This document shows positions 1 to 11,200 of a stretch of DNA of 64,000 nucleotides, one piece after another. Each line of letters begins with the position of its first letter. Position 1 is the stretch's first letter. Under the pieces are notes generated by a model. It saw only the letters and a program-made list of their open reading frames with translations. It made no database searches and was not told where the DNA came from. The stretch is from Antedon mediterranea (taxonomy: Eukaryota; Echinodermata; Crinoidea; Comatulida; Antedonidae): NCBI RefSeq assembly GCF_964355755.1, contig NC_092670.1:20273201-20337200 (forward strand), given 5' to 3'. Both the position numbers and the translations under genes were made by a program.

Positions 1-930
1 GACTGCACCTTTAGGTGCTGTACCTTGTGAGACTGCACCTTTAGGTGCTGTACCTTGTGAGACTGCACCTTTAGGTGCTGTACCTTGTGAGACTACACCT
101 TTAGGTACTGTACCTTGTGAGACCACACTTTTAGGTACTGTACCTTGTGAGACTACACTTTTAGGTACTGTACCTTGTGAGACCACAGTTTTAGGTACTG
201 TACCTTGTGAGACTACACTTTTAGGTACTGTACCTTGTGAGACCACACCTTTAGGTACTGTACCTTGTGAGACTACACTTTTAGGTACTGTACCTTGTGA
301 GACCACACTTTTAGGTACTATACCTTGTGAGACTACACCTTTAGGTACTGTACCTTGTGAGACCACACTTTTAGGTACTGTACCTTGTGAGACTACACTT
401 TTAGGTACTGTACCTTGTGAGACCACACCTTTAGGTACTGTACCTTGTGAGAAAGCACCTTTTGGTACTGTACCTTGTGAGACTACACTTTTAGGTACTG
501 TACCTTGTGAGACCACACTTTTAGGTACTGTACCTTGTGAGACCACACTTTTAGGTACTGTACCTTGTGAGACCACACTTTTAGGTACTGTACCTTGTGA
601 GACCACACTTTTAGGTACTATACCTTGTGAGACCACACCTTTAGGTACTGTACCTTGTGAGACTACACCTTTAGGTACTGTACCTTGTGAGACCACACCT
701 TTAGGTACTGTACCTTGTGAGACTACACTTTTAGGTACTGTACCTTGTGAGATTGCACCTTTAGGTACTGTACTGTGTGAGACTGCACCTTTAGGTACTG
801 TACTTTGTGAGAACGCACCTTTAGGTACTTTACTTCGTGAGACCGCACCTTTAGGTGCTGTACCTTGTAAGAAAGCACCTTTAGGTACTGTACCTTGTGA
901 GAAAGCACCTTTAGGTACTGCACCTTGTTG
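1..930. repeat. 30-bp minisatellite, about 31 copies
   Basis: Near-perfect tandem array of a 30-bp unit beginning GACTGCACCTTTAGGTGCTG; it starts before the window edge. Many neighbouring units alternate GACTACACTT and GACCACACTT, which suggests a 60-bp higher-order period. Because 30 is a multiple of three, one plus frame and some minus frames stay open as a ten-residue repeat, but there is no start and no family resemblance, so I treat it as intronic. It lies directly upstream of the first visible INTS1 exon. The last units (after about 840) are more divergent. Confidence 0.95.
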
Positions 931-1002
931 CACAACACCTTGTCTGCACAGCTTAGAGTAGTAGTTGCCAGTTTTCTAATTCCACAATTTTGTGTCTTGT
1001 AG

Positions 1003-4000
1003 AAAAAAACTAAATCAAGTAATGAGCAATTGGTAGATGTGCTTGAACTGATAGCACCTGATCAACCTGCTTTGATCAATGTTGTTAAACATGCCAAGAA
1101 AACCATAACAAAATCAGTCTTAAATGGTAAGCAACTTATGAATTATTATGTCTGTTTAGATCAATGAATCACATGGTCTTGAACCTACTTTTTTAGTAAA
1201 TATAGGACGATAGGATGTTAAGTTTCATCATATTTTAAAACATTCATTTTTAGGAAGCCCCTAAATTCCCACCTACTCTTCCCATTTCCAGTTTATATTA
1301 TTCCCGATGGATTGCATTTGAATTTATGATTCATCAATCCCTAATGCAGTACCCATTGTTTTTCCCCAGAAACTGAGAATGTAGGCTTTGACAAGGTTCA
1401 GTTGGACAAACTTCTAGAGCAGTACTTTGGTCGTGAGCCAGAGCGATTCCAGCAACAGAACGTCAGATCAAAACAAATTGTTGATATACTCTTGGAGGAC
1501 ACAAAATTGAAAGCATCCACTCAAGCATCTTCTAGGTATAAAGCTCTGTCTATACTATCAAACTTCATTTGACAAAAAAATGTGATGTTTTCTTGATGGA
1601 CTTGATGTCACTACCATATCTGGGCATATCAATCACATTTTTTGTTTGATAGTGTAGACAGAGCTTAACTGTGTAGATTGTAGTCTGCTCACTTTTCCAA
1701 ATTAAAATTATTTCACTCTACTGCAACTTTGGCCAGCACAACATTGCAGAATGAATTTTATTCTACTTTCGAGGGAGCTTACTATATTTGTTTATTTTCT
1801 TAGTGTGCTGCTAGAATCAACTGCAGGGCTTTTGGTAGACTGGTTTGAACTCTTAAAACCTGAGATTGTTGATGCTGCCCCAGAATTTCAGAAACTCCTG
1901 CTATTCTCCAAGAAGTTAGTTGATGGAACTGGTGAGCAGAAGCAACACCCTGGCAGTCCTTACCTCCTAGCTGTACTCACTCACCAAGCTAGCTGGGAAA
2001 ATTTAAATCATTGTATTTCGTGGCTTCTAACATTGGAAGATGACAAATTAAAAACGTACGTATTTTAGATGGCAAGAGTTGAAACTTTTATAGTGTTTAA
2101 ATGAAGTATAAAAATGAAAAAAAGAGAGAGGTTTCTGGGCATCTTTGGTAAAGCTTTTAAGCTCTGTCTACACTATCAAACTGATTCGACAAAAAAAGTG
2201 TGATGAGCCCAAATATGGTAGTGATATGGGAATATCACATTTTTTGTCAAACTAGTTTGATAGTCTAGATGGGCTTAATATGTGCTGTCTTGGTTTGATG
2301 TCAAAGTGTGTACCTTGTGCCTTTGATTAAACTTAAATACTTTTTTTTATTTATGTCAATAGAATACATGCTTCTGCTGCCCTTGATTTTATCTGGGCCT
2401 GTCTTCATATTCCTAAGCTCTGGCAGGGAAGAACATTAACAGCACAAAAGGTAAGTTGTGGTCCAGAAGAGTTTGGTTTGTTTAATAACTTTAGGAAAAA
2501 TGAAAAAATGTATTAATGTATTAATTATTAGCATGTGGTGTTTAATGACAAATACATTTTGAAAATGGGGACAATACATTACTATTTTAAATTATAGAGC
2601 CTCTCAGAGGAAAGTGCGTTGTGCCTAAAACCAAAGGAGGTTTGTTTAATTGCTCGTTACATAATCACTGAAGCTGAGGGGCTTTTAACTGCTGTGAAGC
2701 CTGACTATAAACAACATTCCAATAACGAGCAATCAGAGATAATACAAGCTAGGTTACCTTTGCTGTTAAATTGCTGTTATGATAACAAAACAGCCATGGA
2801 CGAAGTAGTGGCTTATTTGATAAGCAAGGTCCAGCTTAACAAGTGAGTTTGTTTTTTTTTTAGTTTTTTATTCGTTAAAAAGCATTTATATGACAACTGC
2901 ACTTTAGAAGTATACTGTCTAGAATTGGATTCACACCAGATTGAACCAGATTTTGAAAAGTATTTATTCATTTCCTTTATTTTGGACAGTACATCCATAT
3001 ACAAATCATAAAAAACAAGAACAAAATGAGAAAACAAAATTTTACCAGGAAATTAACAATAACAATTTTCACAAAACCAACCTAAAATCCTAAAATATGA
3101 ATTTGCACCAATACTGATGTAGGTTAGATTGTGGAAGTACATTAACTTTAGTTTTAATCAAACAATTACAGCTGTCATGAATTCTGTTCTTAAAACTATG
3201 TATGAGTTCCTCCTCCAATATTCATAGAAAGAGGGAACGTTATTCGTTATTATAACTAGGTATTGTTTTGTTGATTTCCTAATAGTAACCAATGCAGACT
3301 ATACCAGACACTGCTCTTGGAGCTGTACATCCAAGCACCAGCAGACTGCGATGTAATCTCCATGACTTCTCTGGGTGATGTTCTCACCAGTAAGAACCAC
3401 TCTAAGGTGGATGCAGTGACACATAGGTTGCTGCTGTCATTGGTTGATATCAATCATCAGGAGAAATGGAAGGCGAAGGTGTCAAAAGCTAACTCAGCTT
3501 GTAGAAAATTGGCTGCTGTTCATCCAATACTCATGCTAAGGTAACTATAATGTGCATTTTTAGGATTTTTTATTTGTTCCGTTTTATTTGCCTGTCCTTG
3601 GTGAACATTGTCTTTATCCCTTCGATAGAGCATTAAACAGGTCCTGTGTAAATTTATGTGAATGTCTACATTAAAACGAGTATTGGTCATCTATGCAGAC
3701 TGCGGTGAGCCTAAATAATCAGTTTTCGATGCATTTAACTATACCTTTACATTGTGCTTTCCTTCTCAACATTATGCTTTAAACCATGAAACTGGAAATA
3801 CAGTAGAATCCTACTAAGGGAACATCTTTGAGGCCCATCAAAGTGTTCCCATAATATAGGTGTTCCCTTTAGGGGTGTCCTAAAGAAGGCATTTTACTGT
3901 GTACATATTTATGTATGAAAAACAATTGGAACTCCATTGATGATGCAAATAAACATACACTTTTTGCTTGTTTTACAGACAACTCGGAATGATGTCTGTT

Positions 4001-6847
4001 TTGTGTCAAGGTCGTATAAACGTGAGCTATCATGAGTTTAGAAATCGCGGACTAACAACTTTCTTCATGAACATCTTAGGCCTGATGGAGTTACTGCAAC
4101 CCCAGCTCTTCAAACAAGATAGGAAAGCCTTTCATTCAATTATTGATGCCTATTTTGGAGTAATTAAAGTAAGGGAATTAACTCTATTGTCAGATTCAAT
4201 ACTGGCCTAGTACTTCAATACTATTCCCTATTGTATGTTAGTTTATAAGCATGTTTTAGTTTATCCATGCTGTAAAGCTCTGTCTACACTATCAAAAAAA
4301 AAGTCCAATTATGGTAGTGGTATGCCCAAATATGGTAATGATATGACATCATCATGTCCATATATGGGCACATCACATTTTTTTATCACATAAAGTTTGA
4401 TAGTGTTGATAGAGCTTAATTGTAAAATTACGGAAAGATAAAATTGTATGTCGTTTAACCAGGTAAAATACTTTCATATGTATGTATATTTATTCATAGC
4501 GTTATGGAGTTCACAAGAAGCCGTTTGAAAACATGTACAGTCGTTTGGTAGTGTTGTTGTACGAGTACAATGCTCACTTTCCGACAGCTGCTCAAACTAT
4601 CCTGGAGAAGTATTCCAATATCCTAAAGTAAGTTGCACAAATCCAACATTTTCGCAGAGAAAAAGTTGTGCTACCATTTCCACTACAAGAGGATATTTAC
4701 ATTTCCATTGCATGTCTGCTGAGGTTTTTCGAGTTGCATGAGTGCATGAACTCATTTCCTGAGCTCTGATTGATTGCAAATTTAGAAACTGTTGAACTAC
4801 TAATTTTGCTGAAGCGGAAAACTCAATAAATTAATTATCTTATAAATGAATTTATTGGAACATTGGAAACATTAGATATTTATAGTCTTTGGAAATGTGC
4901 CTAAATAAAGTAATATCAATATATCTATCTATTAATTTTACTATTTTTTCTCATTAATTTGAATAGTGAATTATCATTTGTGCTTCCTGACCTCCATCAA
5001 TTAAAGTGCATCTTAGCCGGTATAACGCTGACGCATACCTCCAAGGATCACGCTGAAAATAATGAGAATAGCTTTAGAGCTGAGACAGCTGAGGAGGTGT
5101 TTGGTTTAGCGAGCAGAGAGAGCACTGCTTCTCCTACACTGCTCGTCTCTAAAGATCAAATCTGGGGGCCATCTTTGATAGCCATGTTTACAGATAGGTT
5201 AGGCAAGCATCAAGATTCTGAAGGTAACTCATTATACTATAATGTTTTTAACAGCTTTCTGCTATAAAGGGTTTTAAACCAGACAGTAAACAGTTAGTTT
5301 GGCACAGCTGCTCCAACAGCCTTAGCCATCTGTATCAAGAAGAAGAGAAACCCAACAATAAAATGAATTTCCTGATGGATTGAACAGTAAGAAATTGCTA
5401 CTTCATCCTTCCATGCGTATCAACATGGAGACATACATGATATAATCTGTCTCTTCATCTTTTTTGTTGTTGTGTTTCTACGGTTATGCAACCGAGGATG
5501 GATAACTACAGCACCAAAAAAACAAACCCTAATGGAATATATATATATATAGGCTGAAGTATTTAAAAAGGCATTCATTCATTTTTTAGATGTAACAGAC
5601 ACTTTGCATGATCTTGATGAACAGTGTAGCAAAACACCGCAAGTTTTGGACAACTTTTCTGTAAGTATTTTTAATTTAACAATACTTATTGAATGTGTGT
5701 TTTTGTATTCTTATGTTGTTTGGACTTTGTTTTCAAAGTAAAAAGCAATTAATTATACACAACTTCTGACCCTTGTAAGAATAAATCACAGGTCATACAG
5801 CTTTGGCCAACCAGTGGATGATTGTGTATTGATGCAGAATTTGATGCAATAGTTATCGTCCAAACATAGATTGCCAGTAGCATAGTATATTTGAATATTT
5901 TTTAATGCCTTTTCTTTTATTACAGCCTGATTTGATGAGGCTAATGTCTGCTTCTTCTGTAGAATGTCGGATTATGGCATTCTCTCTTATCATTAAACTT
6001 CTTCGACAAAATCCAAGGTGAGTGGTTTATGTTCTATATATAAATTTACGTAAGGGCATCTCTATAATTGTCTTAAATTTGTTAAAATTAATTATCTTTT
6101 TAGCACATCAATCAAGTTTTTGCCAGCTTTCTTACAGTGTTTAGACAGTTCAGATACTGAGGTTATTGAGACAGCAATTAAGCATTTACCAGAGTTTTGT
6201 CTTCTCTGTCAAGGTCAGATATTGGATTTTTATTAAAGGGTTTTGCTTTGTTTCAAACACCCATACTACATTACACATGTACTGCGCCTATGAGCAATCA
6301 TTGTATATATGGCGCATTATAAATGCTTTTATTACTATTATGTATTCAAAAAGTCTTAAAACAATATCAATTTTATGAATTTAATCCAATTAAATCGCTA
6401 TAATGTAATGTTCGATTTATAAAGCGCTTTTACAATCAAAATATTCTCCCAAAGCGCCGTGAGAAACAACAGAAAGAAATTAAAAAGAAAAATGATGAGT
6501 TTTTAAGAGTGTTCTCAGGTCTTGTGCTTGGCACTCTATTGTGGAATAGACTGTCACCAACCTATTGTTGTGACCTCTCTATCATTCCAAATACATTTTC
6601 AGTTGGAATATACAGTTAACTCTCCCAATACCAGACAGCTGTGGGCTTGTGGATTTTCTGGAAGTCTGGTATTTGGAATGTGCCAAAGTCATATGTATAT
6701 TATTATTTCTTCTTTGTCAAAACAGAATCTGCTTGTATACTTCTTGAGAAAGCTTTTCGAGTTGGAATTGACAAGAAGCTAGATGCTACGACCATTATTA
6801 GTGACACCATGCAACTGCTCAACATGGATATGTTGACGCCATCTTGA
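1003..6847 (+). CDS. INTS1: Integrator complex subunit 1, C-terminal 699 residues (5' part outside window)
   Basis: INTS1 is the large scaffold subunit of Integrator, the nuclear complex that cleaves snRNA 3' ends and attenuates RNA polymerase II transcription. Thirteen exons: 1003-1126, 1370-1535, 1804-2055, 2363-2450, 2598-2842, 3286-3540, 3979-4168, 4500-4627, 4967-5223, 5590-5660, 5926-6017, 6104-6213, 6726-6847. All junctions are GT-AG, phases join, and the total is 2100 nt with a TGA at 6845. Recognition rests on family-typical stretches: HPGSPYLLAVLTHQ, ALDFIWACLHIPKLWQG, IIQARLPLLLNCC, ACRKLAAVHPILMLR, GLMELLQPQLF and IKHLPEFCLLCQ. The helical, HEAT-like composition fits the known alpha-solenoid. 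The human protein is about 2190 aa, so roughly two thirds is upstream of the window. Intron after 1535 begins with a transposon only 6 nt into the donor. Confidence 0.95.
1542..1665. mobile_element. TWA-MITE copy 1 (PIF/Harbinger-like)
   Basis: Inverted terminal repeat AGCTCTGTCTA...TAGACAGAGCT with TAA on both sides (1539-1541 and 1666-1668). The left TAA is part of the INTS1 donor at 1536. Confidence 0.8.
2160..2275. mobile_element. TWA-MITE copy 2
   Basis: Same terminal repeats and internal CAAATATGGTAGTGATATG core; flanks TTA and TAA do not match exactly. Lies in an INTS1 intron. Confidence 0.75.
3800..3905. mobile_element. Degenerate pogo/Tigger- or mariner-like MITE remnant
   Basis: Starts TACAGTAGAATCC and ends with an imperfect complement (TTTTACTGTGTA), with TA at each end. 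The interior has GGGAACA/TGTTCCC palindromic pieces. A related piece lies at about 32580-32665 (GGGAACA... ending GATTCTACTGTG) and perhaps 55275-55370. The class assignment rests only on the CAGTAGAA-type terminus. Confidence 0.35.
4276..4416. mobile_element. TWA-MITE copy 3
   Basis: AGCTCTGTCTACACTATCAA at the left, TTTGATAGTGTTGATAGAGCT at the right, both flanked by TAA (4273-4275, 4417-4419). In an INTS1 intron. Confidence 0.8.
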
Positions 6848-8276
6848 AGGATGTCACAGCTGTGTGTAATGTAATATTTTAGGAGCGTTGGGGTATAAAT
6901 TGTAAAGCAACCACACCGAATACATAAGTGGTATGGTGAGAGATCAACCACACCATATATATGTAGGTGGTATAAAGTGTTGTGAAGGAATGTGGTTTTG
7001 CAGCAAATACAAACTGGAAAGGCTGTGCTCAGTATCTAAGCTGAGTAAATATAACCGTCCATATCAATGTTTTAGCATCAAGTTTCTTCAAGATACAGTC
7101 ACAATTGATGCATTCTATTAGAATATAAGACTTGCAAACAGGATCAACAAATGCAAAACATGGATCCAATCTTTGTATAAAGGATCCTGTAAAATATGTA
7201 TGTATGTACAGTATGTTAACTCTTAAATAATGATGGCAGCGAATGAAACTACTGTAGTCCGTGCTGGATGTTGCAGGCCCACTGTATATTGCCCACTGTA
7301 TATTGCCCTCTTCTTGGGCCCAGCTTTGAATGCAAGATGTCCATTGCATTCATAGCTAGTCTTTTTTGTATAAGACTTTAATCCCTTTTGAAGGGCATTG
7401 TCAATAAAAACAATAAAACAAATACTTTTTTGAACAGATTTTTTTTTCATTTGTAAAAGTTAAAACTTGTCAAAAAAAAAGATGTTTTTGTAGAATCCTA
7501 CCATACTTTTGAAATTCATGTGCAAAAAAGTCAAATCAAAAGTCAAATTTTCCATTTTCATTTTGTTTACTCTACTATTTCTCTAATAAAAATTTATACA
7601 ATATTTTTACATAATTGAACTAGATAATCAAGGTTTTTCAACCAAACAAATAACTACATAGCCATACAGTGCAAACTTCCTTAAAGTTTTTTTTTATTTA
7701 TGACTACATATTTTATACCATGAAATTATGTACATACAACTAAATCTATACAAAATATTAATTTACATACCCTTTTAGTACTATTATCATCCTCACACAC
7801 CTTGAGTTAAATATTTTAATACAATAAAACTAACTTTAAGAATATTGCTTTTCAAGCTGTATTGAAAGTCTAGCCTTTCCACTCCCAGCTTGCCTTTGAA
7901 ATTAGCCTACATTCTTTCTGTACATATTTATTATTTATTTACTAAAAAGAAGCAGAATGAATCTAAAACGATTGAAAAAGATTGATAGCGACATTGTATA
8001 TCAAGTTTACTTAATTCAAAAAAATGTATATTTATTCATAGCTAATTAAACAGAAGTACAAATCTTAGTTTGATTTACAATACTGTTAAAGATCTTTCTT
8101 TTCTGTTTTTGATTACACTTTATTTGACATTTGTGACACTTGTTCACATCAATGGTGTATTTTAACAAGTTCGTAGGTAAGTTTGTAGGCTAGCCCAGTC
8201 TTTAATTAAAGCTATTCAATGCTTCTAAAAAAAAACAATGGTCTATACGTATACATACACTAAACATAGTTTTCAT
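6848..8276. other. INTS1 3' UTR, tail-to-tail intergenic gap, IQCE 3' UTR
   Basis: No exon with coding character is visible. INTS1 (plus) and IQCE (minus) converge here. Overlapping AATAAA signals at 7403 and 7412 would end INTS1 after a UTR of roughly 570 nt. Complementary TTTATT signals for IQCE occur at 8119 and 8031. The open frames at 7029-7450 overlap in conflicting directions and look random. Confidence 0.6.
7403..7417 (+). promoter_or_regulatory. Candidate polyadenylation signals of INTS1
   Basis: Two AATAAA hexamers nine nucleotides apart, followed by T-rich sequence near 7430-7450. They are the first strong pair after the INTS1 stop. Confidence 0.5.
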
Positions 8277-11200
8277 TTATCGGCCAAATTGGTAGGACCG
8301 TCTTTTAGGGGTTGCAACAACCACTTCATCACTGTCTTCATCGCTGTCGTCTAAAACGCTTTTTTTACTTGATGATGATTTGACTGCAAAGAAAAATGTT
8401 TTTCGATTTTTTTAGATATTGACTTTATTCAGTGGCATAACAGCTATGAGCGCTCACTGGCTAAACCAAGGGGCTCCTGAGCAGTGCCCAGAGGAAAAAA
8501 CAGCAGCAGCATTAAGGTCGAAAAAGGCTAAATAGGCCTCCAGCGTTGGAGGGCCACTTAGGGTCCTTAAACCAGGGGCCTAAGACCTCTGTGTTACACT
8601 ATTGGATATATTATTATGCATTGCCTATATATTGTAAGAGAGATTGTGTAAATTCTTACCACTTGCAGGACGAGGAGATGCATTACGACTTGTGTTGCGA
8701 CTGTTGTTTCGACTCGGTTTACTGGTAACCAATGCGTCACTACTGTCATCAGAATCATCCAAATAATTACGAGCGATTTGTTTCTTAGCTTTAAAAAAAA
8801 TTAAAATTAATACTGTAATACTGTACTTGGAAACACTTTTGGTTAATTTTCAAACCATTTACAAATATACTTATTTGTATTTTTTTTTTTTTTGGTTCTG
8901 ATATATCACTGTCCAGCATACTTTTCTATTAAAACTCACATTTTTCCTGTTTTTTACTGGCATTGCTTTTGTTGCTTTTATTACTTCTAGCAGATCGTTT
9001 GGATGAAACAGACTCTGCATCTGATACTTCAGAATTCCTATACAAACATAAGCTTTAGTTTTAGCACTTGTATTTGTATGAATCAGGAGTGAAATTATTA
9101 CAAGTTCACTCCTACCTGGTATCATGGATTGAATTGTGTAGTGGCGTAACAGCTATGAGCACTTAATAGCTAAACCCAGGGGCCCTGGATCTTATGGGGG
9201 CTTGAGCAGTGTCCAGAGGAAAAAACAGGCATTAAAATATGTCGAAAAAAGGCTAAAAACACCCGAGGCCTCCAGCGTTGGAGGGTCACTTCAGGTTCCT
9301 AAGCCATGAGCCTCCAGGCCTCTGCGTTACGCCACTGATTGTATACACACATATAAGAACCTGTATCCGTCATATAATGTATTGTTTTGATGTATTATGT
9401 TAAATTGGATGCACCACTTCTGTGTGTGCCACCGATGCAAAGGTGTCATTTCCTAATAAATAATTATTATTATTACATAAACACATCTCTTAATAAACAA
9501 ATCTGTTATTCCAGTCTATTCTATATATGGTATGCATGTTCTAAATTTAGAGAATCATGTTCATATGATGAGTATGATATACTTTTTCAATTAATAATGA
9601 TTATTTATGCATTGTGTGCTATGTAGTAAGTACATAAGACACTTATTAATTAATAGAAGTGTTTATGTTTATGATTTTTGTATGTTACCTGGAAATTGAA
9701 TAAAATAAAATAGAAGTAGTGTCATTTTTAGTTCTTTTAAAAGTAGATCGAATGACACAATATAAGTTATATGATGTCACACCTTGCACTGTAACTATTC
9801 ATTTGTTTCTTTCTGCCCCAGTGTCCCCTTGCAGCTGACTGTATTGTCATGGCAACATCTTCCATACCACTATCCTCTTCTTCCTCATCACTGTAATCTT
9901 TGTCGTACTTGTTCACCGGGCTTGGTGTGTATCGATTCAACTGTTGTAGGTGTTTCTTGCGGCTTTCGTGTCCTCTATATGCCGACTGAATTGCTACAGT
10001 TGCCTGTCACAAATACAAGAAATGTTTTAGTGATTTTGTATGTACTATTAATAAGTTAGTGCATTCCCTTAAATTATTTATTGTCTATATTAGACGTAGT
10101 ACAACAGGTCAAACTTTTTCTAATGTCAATTAAAAAACAGATGTAATACAACTTACAGCATTCAATTCCTCCTCTTCTTCTTTCTGTAAAAATTAACATT
10201 TAAAATATTATATTGATATTAATATCTTTATAGATTCATGCGCTAAAAAATGTAATCTATGAAAGTCTGGTGGTCCAAGATTGAATCTTGGAGCAAACTT
10301 TTTTTTAGATTTAGTTTTTCATCTCTATGAATCTCTATTTACCATATCACTGCTGGAGGATGTATAGTTTCTTCCCTTCAGATAACATTAATTATATACT
10401 AAAAGCCATGCATACATTTTTAACAAGCAAGTTAAAAAAAAAAAAAATAAGAGCACTTAAAAAACTAGATTTAATTCGTCACTCTGACGAATTATAGGTT
10501 ATATGCATTGATTTTAATAAAGATAATTGATTTTTAAAAGATATTTTGATTCATTGATTTTCTCAGATTCTTTAATTATTTATAATATATGATAGGACCT
10601 TGCTAACGCGAATACAATAGCCGGTATCACAATCCGATCAAAGATCCCTCTGCGTATAATGTCATAAACCACATTTGCTGTTACATAATAATAAAGACAT
10701 AAGTTATTTTTTATCTAGATTTCATTATAAATCATGTGTATAATATATACACTAAGAAATAAATTTGAACAAACAATACGGATAATAAAAAAAAAATCTT
10801 ATTTCGTTTCCCAAGGTGAGACTCGATCTCGGTACCTTGAGTGCCATAGACACGAGCACACACCACCGAGCCATGCACAACTGTCTAAAAATTGTAGAAA
10901 AATTCCTCCGTGTATTTACTATGCAGTAACCACTTTGGTGCAGATAGATTATTACATACCGCAATGAATTATAATTTTTTACTATGATGACATCTCTAAA
11001 AATGTACAAAAATGATGCACTGTCAAACTATATACTTTTAACTTTAATATATGAACTTTTGGAGGAAGAAAGTTAATGTTAAGTTTGTTATTTTGGCCTA
11101 AGAAAATGTCATAATTTGTTTGATTGTCGAAATGAATTTTTTTTAATTTAATATGCAATTAATTATGGCTTAATCAATTTTTGTTCCCTTAGTTTAATAA

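Noticed and set aside
1-930. CRISPR-like repeat array
   Set aside because: Units are directly contiguous without unique spacers, and the surrounding genes are animal genes.
723-938. Minus-strand open frame with a ten-residue repeat
   Set aside because: It follows from the 30-bp minisatellite being a multiple of three; there is no start context or family match.
1542-1803. Whole-intron introner (transposon forming the entire intron)
   Set aside because: The MITE covers only 124 of 268 intron bases, and the GT lies outside the element, so it enlarged an existing intron.
10811-10878. Functional tRNA gene
   Set aside because: Only A- and B-box-like words are visible; the acceptor and anticodon stems do not pair convincingly.
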